Positions 27,476 to 35,750 of a DNA stretch of 64,000 bases are shown here, in pieces; position 1 is the stretch's first letter; each line of letters starts with the position of its first letter. This stretch comes from Glycocaulis alkaliphilus (GTDB lineage: Bacteria > Pseudomonadota > Alphaproteobacteria > Caulobacterales > Maricaulaceae). Under the pieces are notes generated by a model. That model was not told the origin of the DNA and ran no database searches. It saw nothing but the letters and a program-made list of their open reading frames with translations. The stretch covers positions 1 to 64,000 of the forward strand of contig NZ_CP018911.1 in the NCBI RefSeq assembly GCF_004000605.1. The letters are read 5' to 3'. The position numbers and the translations under genes are program-made.

Positions 27476-28471
27476 ATGACCGACACGCTCATCGCCGCCA
27501 AGCCTGATACCATAGCCGACTGCAAGGCCCTGTTCGGCTTTGATCCCGGCTTTGAGGTGCCTGCCTTCTCCATGCGCGACGAGCACGTGCCCGCGATTGA
27601 TGAGACCTATGTGTTCGATCCGGCCACCACACGCGCCATTCTGGCAGGCTTTGCCTTCAACCGGCGGGTGATGGTTCAGGGTTATCACGGGACGGGCAAA
27701 TCCACCCATGTCGAACAGGTCGCCGCACGCCTGAACTGGCCGATGATCCGGGTAAACCTCGACAGTCATGTCAGCCGGATCGACATGGTCGGCAAGGACG
27801 CCATCGTGGTGCGTGACGGACAGCAGGTGACAGAGTTCCAGGAAGGCATTCTGCCCTGGGCCGTGCAGCGCCCGGTAGCCCTGCTGTTTGACGAATATGA
27901 TGCTGGCCGCCCCGATGTGATGTTCGTCATCCAGCGCGTACTGGAAGCCTCCGGCTCGCTGACCTTGCTGGACCAGACACGCGTCATCCGCCCGCACCCG
28001 CATTTCCGCCTTTTTGCCACCACCAACACGGTGGGGCTTGGCGATACGACCGGGCTTTACCACGGCACCCAGCAGATCAATCAGGGCCAGATGGACCGCT
28101 GGTCGCTGGTGGTGACGCTGAACTATCTGCCCTCAGAGACCGAACGTGCCATTGTTGAAGCCAAGCTCGGCGAGTACGGCAAGACCGAAGAGGGCAAGGC
28201 CCGCATCGCCGACATGGTGAAAGTCGCTGACCTCACCCGCGAGGCCTTCATCAACGGCGATCTTTCGACCGTGATGAGCCCGCGCACCGTGCTCACCTGG
28301 GCAGAGAACACCGCCATCTTTGGCGATGTTGGCACGGCCTTCCGCCTGACCTTCATCAATAAGTGCGATGAGCTGGAGCGGCCCATCGTGGCCGAATTCT
28401 ACCAGCGCGTGTTCGGCGAAACACTGGCCGAAAGCCCGGTGAAGGGAACCAGCCCCGGCCGGGCGGCTTGA
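27476..28471 (+). CDS. cobS: CobS-type AAA ATPase (cobaltochelatase subunit)
   Basis: A 331-residue AAA+ ATPase of the MoxR/CobS group: Walker [12 protein letters not shown] near 68, Walker [11 protein letters not shown] near 138, and the sensor stretch [11 protein letters not shown]. With CobT and CobN it inserts cobalt in aerobic cobalamin synthesis. CobN is not in the window, and many relatives keep CobS/CobT for uncertain reasons, so the chelatase role here is not certain. A palindromic operator and two toxin-antitoxin modules now separate it from cobT. Confidence 0.92.
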   Translation: MTDTLIAAKPDTIADCKALFGFDPGFEVPAFSMRDEHVPAIDETYVFDPATTRAILAGFAFNRRVMVQGYHGTGKSTHVEQVAARLNWPMIRVNLDSHVSRIDMVGKDAIVVRDGQQVTEFQEGILPWAVQRPVALLFDEYDAGRPDVMFVIQRVLEASGSLTLLDQTRVIRPHPHFRLFATTNTVGLGDTTGLYHGTQQINQGQMDRWSLVVTLNYLPSETERAIVEAKLGEYGKTEEGKARIADMVKVADLTREAFINGDLSTVMSPRTVLTWAENTAIFGDVGTAFRLTFINKCDELERPIVAEFYQRVFGETLAESPVKGTSPGRAA

Positions 28472-28494
28472 TTTATCGCAAAAATGCGATAAAT
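28471..28494. promoter_or_regulatory. palindromic operator of the higBA module
   Basis: Perfect 10-bp inverted repeats ATTTATCGCA and TGCGATAAAT separated by AAAA. The site overlaps the final base of cobS and ends two bases before the higB ATG, so a HigA dimer bound here would block the ribosome site and promoter of its own operon. It is AT-rich against a GC-rich background. Confidence 0.7.
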
Positions 28495-28496
28495 TG

Positions 28497-28823
28497 ATGA
28501 GCTGGACCGTCGAAACACTGAATGCCGAGGTTGATGCGGAACTCGACGCCCTGCCGGCGGACATGCGCGCCCGCTTCACCCGTATTGCGCAGCTGATTGA
28601 ATCGGTAGGTCTGACGCATATCGGCATGCCGCATGTCCGCCCGCTGGAATCCGGATTGTGGGAGATGCGCATGACAGGCCGGGACGGTATCGCCCGGGCC
28701 ATCTATGTCACCCGCACAGGCCGGCGGGTTATCGTGGTCGGGGCCTTTGTGAAAAAGACCCAGACAACGCCAAGGCGCGAAATCGAGATGGCGCTGAAGC
28801 GGGCAAAGGAGATCATGCCGTGA
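28497..28823 (+). CDS. higB: HigB/Gp49-type (RelE superfamily) toxin
   Basis: A 108-residue protein of the phage Gp49-like/DUF891 group of RelE-like mRNA interferases. The central beta-sheet is visible as LWEMRMTGRDGIARAIYV and RRVIVVGAFVKKTQTTP, followed by a C-terminal helix with EIEMALKRAKEI. Basic and Thr/Lys residues (FVKKTQ) fit the active site of the group. The ATG at 28497 is used; TTG lies just before it. The toxin gene comes first, as in hig modules, and the stop overlaps the higA GTG. Confidence 0.8.
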   Translation: MSWTVETLNAEVDAELDALPADMRARFTRIAQLIESVGLTHIGMPHVRPLESGLWEMRMTGRDGIARAIYVTRTGRRVIVVGAFVKKTQTTPRREIEMALKRAKEIMP

Positions 28824-29101
28824 CCAGAGTGAACCGGTTGCATGAAAATTGGGCATCCGACCCGGCCTATACCGAAGCTTATGACAGCATGGCGGATGAG
28901 TTTGCGGTAGCGCACGCGCTCATCGAAGCGCGCACGCGCGCGGGACTTAGCCAGGCTGAACTCGCCGAGCGCATGGAAACCAGCCAGTCGGTTATCGCGC
29001 GTATGGAGAGCGGGCGCCATCTGCCCTCGACCCGCTCCCTGCAACGCTACGCACACGCCGTAGGCGCGCGGCTGAATATTGCGCTGGTGCCAGCAGCGTG
29101 A
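28820..29101 (+). CDS. higA: HigA-type HTH antitoxin
   Basis: A 93-residue XRE-type protein: GLSQAELAERMETSQSVIAR, then MESGRHLPSTRSLQRYAHAVG, a canonical helix-turn-helix. The start is GTG within the higB stop (GTGA). In hig systems the antitoxin both binds the toxin and represses the operon; the perfect palindrome before higB is the obvious target. It ends three bases from the convergent vapC stop, so two separate modules lie tail to tail. Confidence 0.83.
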   Translation: MTRVNRLHENWASDPAYTEAYDSMADEFAVAHALIEARTRAGLSQAELAERMETSQSVIARMESGRHLPSTRSLQRYAHAVGARLNIALVPAA

Positions 29102-29104
29102 CCT

Positions 29105-29485
29105 CTACCAGATGCGGGTCACGCCATAGGCGTCGAACGCCCGGTCAGAGCTGACAATCGGCATATCGCCATTGCGGGCCTGCGCCGCGAGAAGCCTGTC
29201 GAACGGGTCGCGGTGGTGGAGGGGCATCAGCCCGGCGACAATAACGTCCTCCATGTCGATACCGATCAGCTCGAAACCGTCTGCAAGGCCATCTGAGCGG
29301 ATCCGCTTCAGTACGCTCGCCATTACCGGCGGGTTTTTGGCACCTACTTTGATCGCGATTTCCCACACCGTGGCGAGGCTGACGACCGGATCACCCGAAT
29401 CGATAGCCGCGCGCGCTGCCGGGGAGAGGCTGGAGTCTTCGGTGACATACCAGACATAGCTGTGCGTATCGCAGAGCAGTCTCAA
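29105..29485 (-). CDS. vapC: VapC-type PIN-domain toxin
   Basis: A 126-residue PIN ribonuclease. All four acidic positions are visible: LLCDTHSYVW (Asp6), TVWEIAIK (Glu42), DPFDRLLAAQA and VSSDRAFDAYG. The ending YGVTRIW is typical of the PIN_VapC4 group. The gene overlaps its antitoxin by four bases (ATGA). Toxins of this group cut tRNA or rRNA; the target here is unknown. Confidence 0.85.
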   Translation of the reverse strand: MRLLCDTHSYVWYVTEDSSLSPAARAAIDSGDPVVSLATVWEIAIKVGAKNPPVMASVLKRIRSDGLADGFELIGIDMEDVIVAGLMPLHHRDPFDRLLAAQARNGDMPIVSSDRAFDAYGVTRIW

Positions 29486-29748
29486 GCCTTCATGTCCTCT
29501 TCACTGCCATACCAGTCCGCCAGTTCCTCCTCCGTCATGGGGGCAACGAGAAGCGCGTTTTCCTCCGGACTCAGGCGCAGATCGGCCCACTGGCCGGGCT
29601 TGCGTTTCGGCTTGGCGACAGGCTTTTCCGCGATCAGGCGCGCGACCGGCTCCTTGCCACGGCGGATGACAATCTCCCCGCCAGCCTCGACCTCGCGGAT
29701 CAGACGGGAAAGCTGGGTCTTGGCCTCGTGTATCGTGACATATTTCAT
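29482..29748 (-). CDS. Phd/YefM-type antitoxin
   Basis: An 88-residue antitoxin. MKYVTIHEAKTQLSRLIREV then GEIVIRRGKEPVARL is the Phd/YefM DNA-binding fold. The Lys/Pro linker and acidic C-terminus (TEEELADWYGSEEDMK) would bind the PIN toxin. It is first in its operon and is preceded by an operator with three related half-sites, fitting conditional autorepression. Confidence 0.83.
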   Translation of the reverse strand: MKYVTIHEAKTQLSRLIREVEAGGEIVIRRGKEPVARLIAEKPVAKPKRKPGQWADLRLSPEENALLVAPMTEEELADWYGSEEDMKA

Positions 29749-29761
29749 GGCGCGGCCTTCA

Positions 29762-29794
29762 CTTGGCTAACCGGACTTAGCTAACTTAGCCAAG
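29762..29794 (-). promoter_or_regulatory. operator of the Phd/VapC module
   Basis: Inverted repeats CTTGGCTAA (29762-29770) and TTAGCCAAG (29786-29794) flank a central palindrome TTAGCTAA (29777-29784), giving three evenly spread copies of TTRGCYAA-like sequence. The array starts 14 bases before the antitoxin ATG. It also lies in the cobT upstream region and could affect cobT. Confidence 0.65.
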
Positions 29795-29881
29795 TTTGAC
29801 CAAAATGTCCAGAAATCCGCCCTGCAGGTTTGCGCACAAACCCCCTTCGCCTTATGCCGCCACGCCTCTAGGTTAGTCCCC

Positions 29882-31816
29882 ATGACCTCTTCGTCCGACA
29901 CGCCCGCCGAGACCTTCAAGCGCGCGCTCACAGCCGCGGCGCGGGCGATGGCGCGTGACCGGGAGCTGGAGGTGGCGTTCTCCGGCGACACGGCCACGCT
30001 GAGCGGCGGCAAGGCGATCCTGCCCGCCCTGTCGCCTGATCCCGGCCCGCTGGAGGCGGCCCGACTGCGCGGCAAGGCCGACGCTCTGGCGCTCAAACGA
30101 GCCCTGCATGACACTGATGCTCACAGTGCCGCCCTGCCGCCCGGCAGCGAGGCGCGCCGCATATTCGATGCGGTCGAGCAGGCGCGCTGCGAGGCGCTGG
30201 GCGCGCGCGCCATGAAGGGCGTCGGCGAGAATATCACTGCCATGCTGGAGGAGCGCTATAGCCGCGCCGGTTTCCAGCAGGCCGAAGACCGCCAGAACGC
30301 CCCCTTGTCCGAAGCTTTGGCCATGCTGGTACGCGAGCGCATTACCGGCACGGCCACGTCTGACGCCGCCAAAGGCGTAATGAAGGTCTGGCGCGAGGAT
30401 ATTGAAGCCGCCGCCGGTGAAGCGCTGGACCAGCTGGCCGACGCCGCACAGGACCAGCGCGCCTTTGCAAAAGCCTTGCGCGAGGTGATCCGCGATCTCG
30501 ATCTGGCCGATGAGCTGGGAGATGAGGCCGAAGAAGACCAGCCCGACGAGACAGAGGATTCCGGTCTCGAAAACCCGCCCGAAGAAGGCGATAGCGATAA
30601 TGATGAGGGCAATGAGGGCGAGGACAGCCAGGAGCGCTCTGACGCGTCCGGCACAGCCGCCGACGAGGAGGACATCTCCTTCGCCGAGGACAGCCAGACC
30701 CGCATCGATGCCGAGGATGAGCCGGGCGAGACCATGGAGGCGGCCCGGCCCAACTGGGTGCCGCCAAAGGGCGATGATCCCAATGCCTACAAGGTCTTCA
30801 CCACCCGCCATGACGAGATAATCGCCGCCGACAGTCTGTGCGATGGCGAGGAATTGTCCCGCCTGCGCCGCACGCTCGACCAGCACCTCAAAGGCCTTGA
30901 GGGCGCGGTGGGCCGCCTCGCCAACCGGCTGCAGCGCAAGCTCATGGCCCAGCAGAGCCGGTCATGGGCGTTCGATCAGGAAGAGGGGATACTCGACCCC
31001 GCCCGCCTGCCGCGCGTCATCATGGACCCGATGCTGCCGCTCTCCTTCAAGCAGGAGCGCGATACCGAATTCCGCGACACCATCGTCACGCTTCTCATCG
31101 ACAATTCCGGCTCCATGCGCGGGCGGCCCATTCTGGTGGCAGCTGCCTGCGCCGATATTCTCGCGCGCACGCTGGAACGCTGCGGGGTGAAAACCGAGAT
31201 TCTGGGCTTCACCACGCGGGCCTGGAAGGGCGGGCGCTCGAAGGAGGACTGGCTGGCCGCCGGCAAACCGCCAAATCCCGGCCGTCTCAATGATCTGCGC
31301 CACATCATCTATAAGGGCGCCGACGCGCCCTGGCGGCGCACGCGCAATAATCTGGGCCTCATGCTGCGCGATGGCCTGCTGAAGGAGAATATCGACGGCG
31401 AGGCCCTGCAATGGGCGTGGAAGCGCCTGCTGGCGCGGCCAGAACAGCGCCGCATCCTCATGGTCATTTCTGATGGTGCGCCGGTCGATGACGGCACCCA
31501 GTCGGCCAACTCACCCGCCTATCTGGAAAAACATCTGCGCGAGATGATCCGCTTCATCGAAACGCGTTCCGAAGTGGAACTCCTCGCCATCGGCATCGGC
31601 CATGACGTGACGCGCTATTACAAACGCGCCGTCACCATTGTCGACGTGGAACAGCTGGCCGGCGCCATGACTGACCAGCTGGCCAGCCTTTTTGATGAAA
31701 AGCCGCGTACCCGCGCCCGGCGGGAGACCGGCACCACGCCGCGCAAACCTGCAGGCGATGGCCTGTCGGCGCTGAAGCGCGCCGTCAGCGCGGATACCGG
31801 GCGCGGCGTGCGCTAG
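29882..31816 (+). CDS. cobT: CobT-type cobaltochelatase subunit (VWA protein)
   Basis: A 644-residue partner of CobS. The N-terminal 220 residues are helical, followed by a long acidic stretch (about 215-285, dominated by Asp and Glu). The C-terminal von Willebrand A domain has the MIDAS motif [13 protein letters not shown] near 405 and a later [11 protein letters not shown]. Length and layout match CobT. It was probably once cotranscribed with cobS; two toxin-antitoxin modules now lie between. Cobalt insertion is the family role, but no other cobalamin gene is seen here. Confidence 0.92.
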   Translation: MTSSSDTPAETFKRALTAAARAMARDRELEVAFSGDTATLSGGKAILPALSPDPGPLEAARLRGKADALALKRALHDTDAHSAALPPGSEARRIFDAVEQARCEALGARAMKGVGENITAMLEERYSRAGFQQAEDRQNAPLSEALAMLVRERITGTATSDAAKGVMKVWREDIEAAAGEALDQLADAAQDQRAFAKALREVIRDLDLADELGDEAEEDQPDETEDSGLENPPEEGDSDNDEGNEGEDSQERSDASGTAADEEDISFAEDSQTRIDAEDEPGETMEAARPNWVPPKGDDPNAYKVFTTRHDEIIAADSLCDGEELSRLRRTLDQHLKGLEGAVGRLANRLQRKLMAQQSRSWAFDQEEGILDPARLPRVIMDPMLPLSFKQERDTEFRDTIVTLLIDNSGSMRGRPILVAAACADILARTLERCGVKTEILGFTTRAWKGGRSKEDWLAAGKPPNPGRLNDLRHIIYKGADAPWRRTRNNLGLMLRDGLLKENIDGEALQWAWKRLLARPEQRRILMVISDGAPVDDGTQSANSPAYLEKHLREMIRFIETRSEVELLAIGIGHDVTRYYKRAVTIVDVEQLAGAMTDQLASLFDEKPRTRARRETGTTPRKPAGDGLSALKRAVSADTGRGVR

Positions 31817-31832
31817 GCAGGTGCGCTCAAAG

Positions 31833-31875
31833 CCCTCATCCTGAGGAGGCCGAAGGCCGTCTCGAAGGACGAGGG
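31833..31875. repeat. REP-like intergenic repeat, copy 3 (single unit)
   Basis: CCCTCATCCTGAGGAGGCCG ... GGCCGTCTCGAAGGACGAGG matches the units near 24.0 and 26.3 kb almost base for base and again lies just after a gene end (cobT), before the convergent amidohydrolase. Confidence 0.8.
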
Positions 31876-31939
31876 TTTTATTCTGCACCAGGTCCCGGCT
31901 CTGCGCTGCGCTTGGCCGGGAGTTCAGCCCAATTCTACG

Positions 31940-33631
31940 TCACTCCCCCTGCCAGACGATTTCCCCGCCAATCACCGTCATCACGGGCCGGGCGTGGCGT
32001 AAATCCAGATCGTCTGCCGTCATCAGATCCATGTCGAAGACGGAGAAGTCGGCGAGCATGCCGGGCTGGATCGTGCCCAGCTCCTCCTCGCGGAAGGCGG
32101 CAAAGGCCGCATTCGCGGTGAAGAGGGCGAGCGCCTCATCGCGTGAAAGCGCCTGTTCAAGATGCCAGGTTTGAGGGTCGGCAAAGCCATCAAGATCACG
32201 CCTCACGGTGGCCGCATAGAACTCGATGCGGGCCTCACCGCGCTCCACCGGCGCATCAGACCCGCCCGCTATGACCGCGCCGCTGTCTGTAATGTCGCGC
32301 CACGCATAGGCCCCTGAAAGCCGCTGCGCGCCGAGGCGGGCAGGCGCAAAGTGGAGATCACCAATGGCGTGGGAAGGCTGCATGGAGGCGATAAGGCCCA
32401 GCTCTGCAATGCGCGGCAGGTCAGCGGGGCTGACGATTTGCGTGTGCTCGATCCGCCAGCGGGGCTCAGCTATAGCGCGTTCCTCAACCGGCACGCGGGC
32501 ATAGGCGGCCTCCACCCAGTCCAGCACCAGCCGGTTGCCAAGATCGCCAATGGCGTGGATCGCCAGCTGCACCCCGTCGCGCAGGGCGTCATCCATCATC
32601 GCGCCGGCTTCTTCCGCCTGCATCAGGACAAGGCCACGGTTCGCCGGATCATCGGCATAGGGGTTGATAAGCGCCGCGCCGCGCGAACCCAGCGCGCCGT
32701 CGGCATAGAGCTTTACCGCCCGCGCGGTAACCTGCCCTGATCCGTGCTGGCGCGGCGCGTTGGCGGCCACATCTGCGTAGTCACCCGGATTGGCCGAGAC
32801 ATGGACGCGAAGGGCCAGCCGGCCTTCATCGGCAAGACGTTCAAGGATCGCCGCATCTGAATAAGGCACGCTCATATCGTGGACGCCGGTCCAGCCATAG
32901 CTGGCCATCACGCGTGCGCCCGTCTCATAGATTTCCAGCCGTTCGGCCTCTGTCGGTTCGCCCAGCAGCGCGCGGAACGGGGCCATGGCGGTATCGATGA
33001 TCATGCCGGTCGCCCGGCCGTCCTCACCCCGCAATATCGCCCCGCCATCAGGGTCGGGGGTTTCGTCTGTCACGCCCGCCGCCTCAATCGCGGCTGTGTT
33101 GGCAACCAGCGCGTGACCATCGGCGCGGATCAGGATGACGGGCCGGTCAGAGACCACCGCATCGAGATCAGCGGCGTTCGGAAAGCGGGCTTCCGGCCAG
33201 TGCGTCTCGATCCAGCCGCGCCCGAACACCACGCCTTCGCTGTTGGTTTCAGCATAGGCGGCGACGCGTGCCTGCAGGTCGGCAATGGACGTCGTTTCCT
33301 CCAGGTTCAGCGTGCGCTCGCGCTGGCCGATCCCGATGAGGTGGGCGTGAGAGTCGGTAAAGCCCGGAAACATGGTTGCGCCTGCCAGATCAACCGTCTC
33401 GGTACCGGCATCTGTAAACTCTGCCAGCCCCGCCGCCTCGCCCGCATAGACGATCCGGCCCTCACGCACCGCGACAGCCTCTACTGTGCTGCCAAGCCCG
33501 GTATGAATGATGCCGCCAGTGAAGATCCGCTCCGCCGCTTCGCTGGCCGCCGGCCCGTTTTCAGACATGCCGTTACAGGCCGCCAGAAGCCCCGCAGAAA
33601 CGATTGCCATGAGTGTGGTGGTGCGTGCCAT
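31940..33631 (-). CDS. YtcJ-like amidohydrolase lipoprotein
   Basis: A 563-residue metal-dependent hydrolase of the amidohydrolase_3 group. The ATG at 33631 gives a lipoprotein signal (GLLAAC, Cys19). The metal site is seen in FPGFTDSHAHLIG near 76, with RIEHTQIV and a late GGSDAPVE providing further ligands. Related enzymes cleave N-acyl or cyclic amide bonds; the substrate is unknown. It should sit at the periplasmic side of a membrane. It is followed by a repeat and the cobT end. Confidence 0.86.
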   Translation of the reverse strand: MARTTTLMAIVSAGLLAACNGMSENGPAASEAAERIFTGGIIHTGLGSTVEAVAVREGRIVYAGEAAGLAEFTDAGTETVDLAGATMFPGFTDSHAHLIGIGQRERTLNLEETTSIADLQARVAAYAETNSEGVVFGRGWIETHWPEARFPNAADLDAVVSDRPVILIRADGHALVANTAAIEAAGVTDETPDPDGGAILRGEDGRATGMIIDTAMAPFRALLGEPTEAERLEIYETGARVMASYGWTGVHDMSVPYSDAAILERLADEGRLALRVHVSANPGDYADVAANAPRQHGSGQVTARAVKLYADGALGSRGAALINPYADDPANRGLVLMQAEEAGAMMDDALRDGVQLAIHAIGDLGNRLVLDWVEAAYARVPVEERAIAEPRWRIEHTQIVSPADLPRIAELGLIASMQPSHAIGDLHFAPARLGAQRLSGAYAWRDITDSGAVIAGGSDAPVERGEARIEFYAATVRRDLDGFADPQTWHLEQALSRDEALALFTANAAFAAFREEELGTIQPGMLADFSVFDMDLMTADDLDLRHARPVMTVIGGEIVWQGE

Positions 33632-33679
33632 CCGGCTCTCCCGAAGCGCTTGAGCGGGCAAGCTAGGCCGGTTGGCGGC

Positions 33680-33715
33680 AAAAAGAAAACGCCCGCCTCA
33701 AGCGAGACGGGCGTT
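33680..33715 (-). terminator. Rho-independent terminator of rpmB
   Basis: On the minus strand AAACGCCCGTCTC and GAGGCGGGCGTTT form a stem with one mismatch and a short CTTG loop, followed by a T-rich run (TTTTCTTTTT). It lies 30 bases after the rpmB stop. Confidence 0.85.
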
Positions 33716-33744
33716 TGATCTTTCCAAGGCAGGAAGAAGGGGGC

Positions 33745-34038
33745 TTAGGCCGCCGCTTCGCCTTGTGCCTTTTTCAGCTCGCGCTTCACTTTCAGCGCGC
33801 CAGCCGAGAGGTTCTCGTCGCGGGCTTTGAGCAGGAACGGGTCGAGACCGCCCACATGGTCCACGCTGCGCAGGGCTTTCGCCGCAATGCGGAATTTGAA
33901 CGCGCGGCCCAGAGCCTCCGACGCCAGCGTGACGTCGATCAGGTTCGGCAGGAAGCGCCGGCGGGTCTTGTTATTGGCGTGGGACACGTTGTTGCCCGAC
34001 ATTGGGCCGGTCCCGGTCAGTTCGCAGCGGCGCGCCAT
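33745..34038 (-). CDS. rpmB: 50S ribosomal protein L28
   Basis: A 97-residue L28, opening [20 protein letters not shown] and continuing [11 protein letters not shown], the family signature. The ATG at 34038 is the conserved start; a frame seven codons longer is less likely. The C-terminus is extended and Lys-rich as in other alphaproteobacteria. A strong terminator follows, and it is divergent from the DUF3108 gene, an arrangement I associate with this class. Confidence 0.95.
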   Translation of the reverse strand: MARRCELTGTGPMSGNNVSHANNKTRRRFLPNLIDVTLASEALGRAFKFRIAAKALRSVDHVGGLDPFLLKARDENLSAGALKVKRELKKAQGEAAA

Positions 34039-34265
34039 GGCTTCCACCTTCTCTTGCAAAGTCGCGTTCTAGAATATTGTCTCGCGCAAGGAAGAGCCTC
34101 CAGCGCAAGGAGCGCGGGTGTTAGCCGAGAGGGCGCGCAACGTCAAGCCGGGCCTGTATATGAGCGCGCTGCCTGAACCGGATGCCACAACACTGCCGTG
34201 TTCATCGTGCAGACAGCTTGGGAACGCGATAGAATATCTGTGCAATCATCCTGCTGGAGCGAACC

Positions 34266-35069
34266 ATGCGATTGAAAGCCCTTCTGGCCATGACGGCCCT
34301 GGCCGTTCTGCCCGCCCTGCCAGCCAGCGCAGACACGGGAACCCGGCTCGCCGCACCGCCTGAAAGCCTGTTTGTCCAGTATTCCGGGTCATTATTGCTG
34401 ATCCCGGTCGCGAACATCTCCATCAACGCGGTCTGGCCGGGCGACACCTATTCGGCAACCGCGACCTTCCAGTCAGGCGGACTGCTGCGCTGGTTTGACG
34501 ATACCAATATCGAGGCCGGTGTTTCAGGCTATGTCCGCGAGGACGGGCTGGACCCCTGGCGCTATCAGCACCTCAACCATGCCAGCGGCAAGGGCCGGAT
34601 CGTGGCGGTTCATTTCGAGGAGGGTATGGCCGTGCCCGACATTAACCCGCCTTTCGGCTCGATGGGTGATCCGGCGGCCAGCGATGAAGACCGGACGGGC
34701 GCGATTGATCCGATTTCGGGCATTCTCAACATGATGCTGGCCGCACCGATGACCGCCAATGGCGAGCCCTGCTCGGGCAGCGTCCCGATTTTTGACGGCC
34801 GCGCCCGCTATAATCTGCGTCTGGAAAATGGCGGCATGGGCAATGTCAACACGCGCGCCTGGTCTGGTGAGGCGCTGGTCTGCCGCGCCTATGTGGAACC
34901 GATCAGCGGCTATGAGGAAGGCAAACGCCCGACCGAGGAAGATACGCGCCGTCCGGTCACGATGTGGCTGGCCCAGCACGGTGAAGTCTGGGTGCCGGTG
35001 CGCTATCGCGCCAATACCCGTATCGGCAATCTGACGATCAGCGCCACGCATCTGCGCGTGGGCGGCTAG
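34266..35069 (+). CDS. secreted DUF3108-domain protein
   Basis: A 267-residue periplasmic protein with a signal peptide (residues 1-22, ending ASA). The body is beta-rich with DUF3108-like features: YSGSLLLIPVANISINAVW, a central DPISGILNMM, and repeated strands such as RYNLRLENG. GGAGCGAACC precedes the ATG. The family may handle lipids or outer-membrane assembly, but this is unproven. Its TAG shares CTAG with the convergent vapC stop. Confidence 0.72.
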   Translation: MRLKALLAMTALAVLPALPASADTGTRLAAPPESLFVQYSGSLLLIPVANISINAVWPGDTYSATATFQSGGLLRWFDDTNIEAGVSGYVREDGLDPWRYQHLNHASGKGRIVAVHFEEGMAVPDINPPFGSMGDPAASDEDRTGAIDPISGILNMMLAAPMTANGEPCSGSVPIFDGRARYNLRLENGGMGNVNTRAWSGEALVCRAYVEPISGYEEGKRPTEEDTRRPVTMWLAQHGEVWVPVRYRANTRIGNLTISATHLRVGG

Positions 35070-35434
35070 GCGAAATTCACAGCCAGGCCGAGCCGGTCAA
35101 GGACCCGCGCCAGACGCCTGTCGCGGGTCCATAAGCCTTGCAGCGCACCCAGCTTTGCCGATGCGGCAAGATGTGCGTCAACATAACCGATACCGCTGCC
35201 CGCAAGACCGTGCTGATCGATAAGGCGGCGCACCTCCTCATCAGCGGCCACGGGCGCGGCGGGCAGGTTTTCCAGATCAGCCAGAATATCCGCCCGGTCT
35301 GACAGGTTTCCAAGTGCCAGCTCACCAATGATGAAGGGATGGCACACGGCCTGACCATTCATCAGCAGACCCGCCAGATGCGGCTCGCCGGAACGCAGAT
35401 GATCTACCCACACCGATGTGTCGACGAGGATCAA
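35066..35434 (-). CDS. vapC: VapC-type PIN-domain toxin (second module)
   Basis: A 122-residue PIN ribonuclease: MILVDTSVWVDHLR (Asp5), FIIGELALG (Glu near 43), and GYVDAHLAAS plus LWTRDRRLAR for the later acidic positions. It is a different subgroup from the toxin near 29.3 kb. The start overlaps the vapB stop by four bases (ATGA). It is complete and probably active. Confidence 0.87.
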   Translation of the reverse strand: MILVDTSVWVDHLRSGEPHLAGLLMNGQAVCHPFIIGELALGNLSDRADILADLENLPAAPVAADEEVRRLIDQHGLAGSGIGYVDAHLAASAKLGALQGLWTRDRRLARVLDRLGLAVNFA

Positions 35435-35628
35435 GCCGGTTCGTCCTGCCGCCGGGGAACGGGCCGCAGATCTGGCTGAGTGCCCCCCAGCCGGGCAAGG
35501 CGGCGCGCGCTCTCGCGCTCGATCAGGGCCTTCATGGCTTCGCGCACCAGGGCAGCGCGCTCTTCAATACCTGTAAGCTTTACGGCCTTTTCGAGCAGCG
35601 CGTCATCAAGGTTCAAGGTCGTACGCAT
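35431..35628 (-). CDS. vapB: VapB-type ribbon-helix-helix antitoxin
   Basis: A 65-residue antitoxin: MRTTLNLDDALLEKAVKLTG is the strand and first helix of a ribbon-helix-helix domain, followed by ALVREAMKALIERES. The C-terminal tail (LGGTQPDLRPVPRR) contacts toxin in VapB proteins. It leads the operon and a perfect 20-bp palindrome lies 29 bases upstream of the ATG, which is the likely VapB operator. Confidence 0.85.
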   Translation of the reverse strand: MRTTLNLDDALLEKAVKLTGIEERAALVREAMKALIERESARRLARLGGTQPDLRPVPRRQDEPA

Positions 35629-35656
35629 GGCGGCGCCTCCGATACAGGCACCAATA

Positions 35657-35676
35657 ATAGCATCATATGATGCTAT
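35657..35676. promoter_or_regulatory. palindromic operator upstream of vapB
   Basis: ATAGCATCATATGATGCTAT is a perfect 20-bp palindrome with no spacer, AT-rich, 29 bases before vapB and 75 bases before the SUV3-like gene on the other strand. Such a symmetric site fits autorepression by the VapBC complex. Confidence 0.75.
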
Positions 35677-35750
35677 ATTCCATGCCTGCCATCCGCCCTT
35701 AAACCGGCGCGCGCTACGCCCTATCTTTCAGGCGTGAAAGCGAGGCGGTC

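Noticed and set aside
27476-31816. Full cobalamin synthesis locus
   Set aside because: Only cobS and cobT are present; no cobN or other cob genes in the window.
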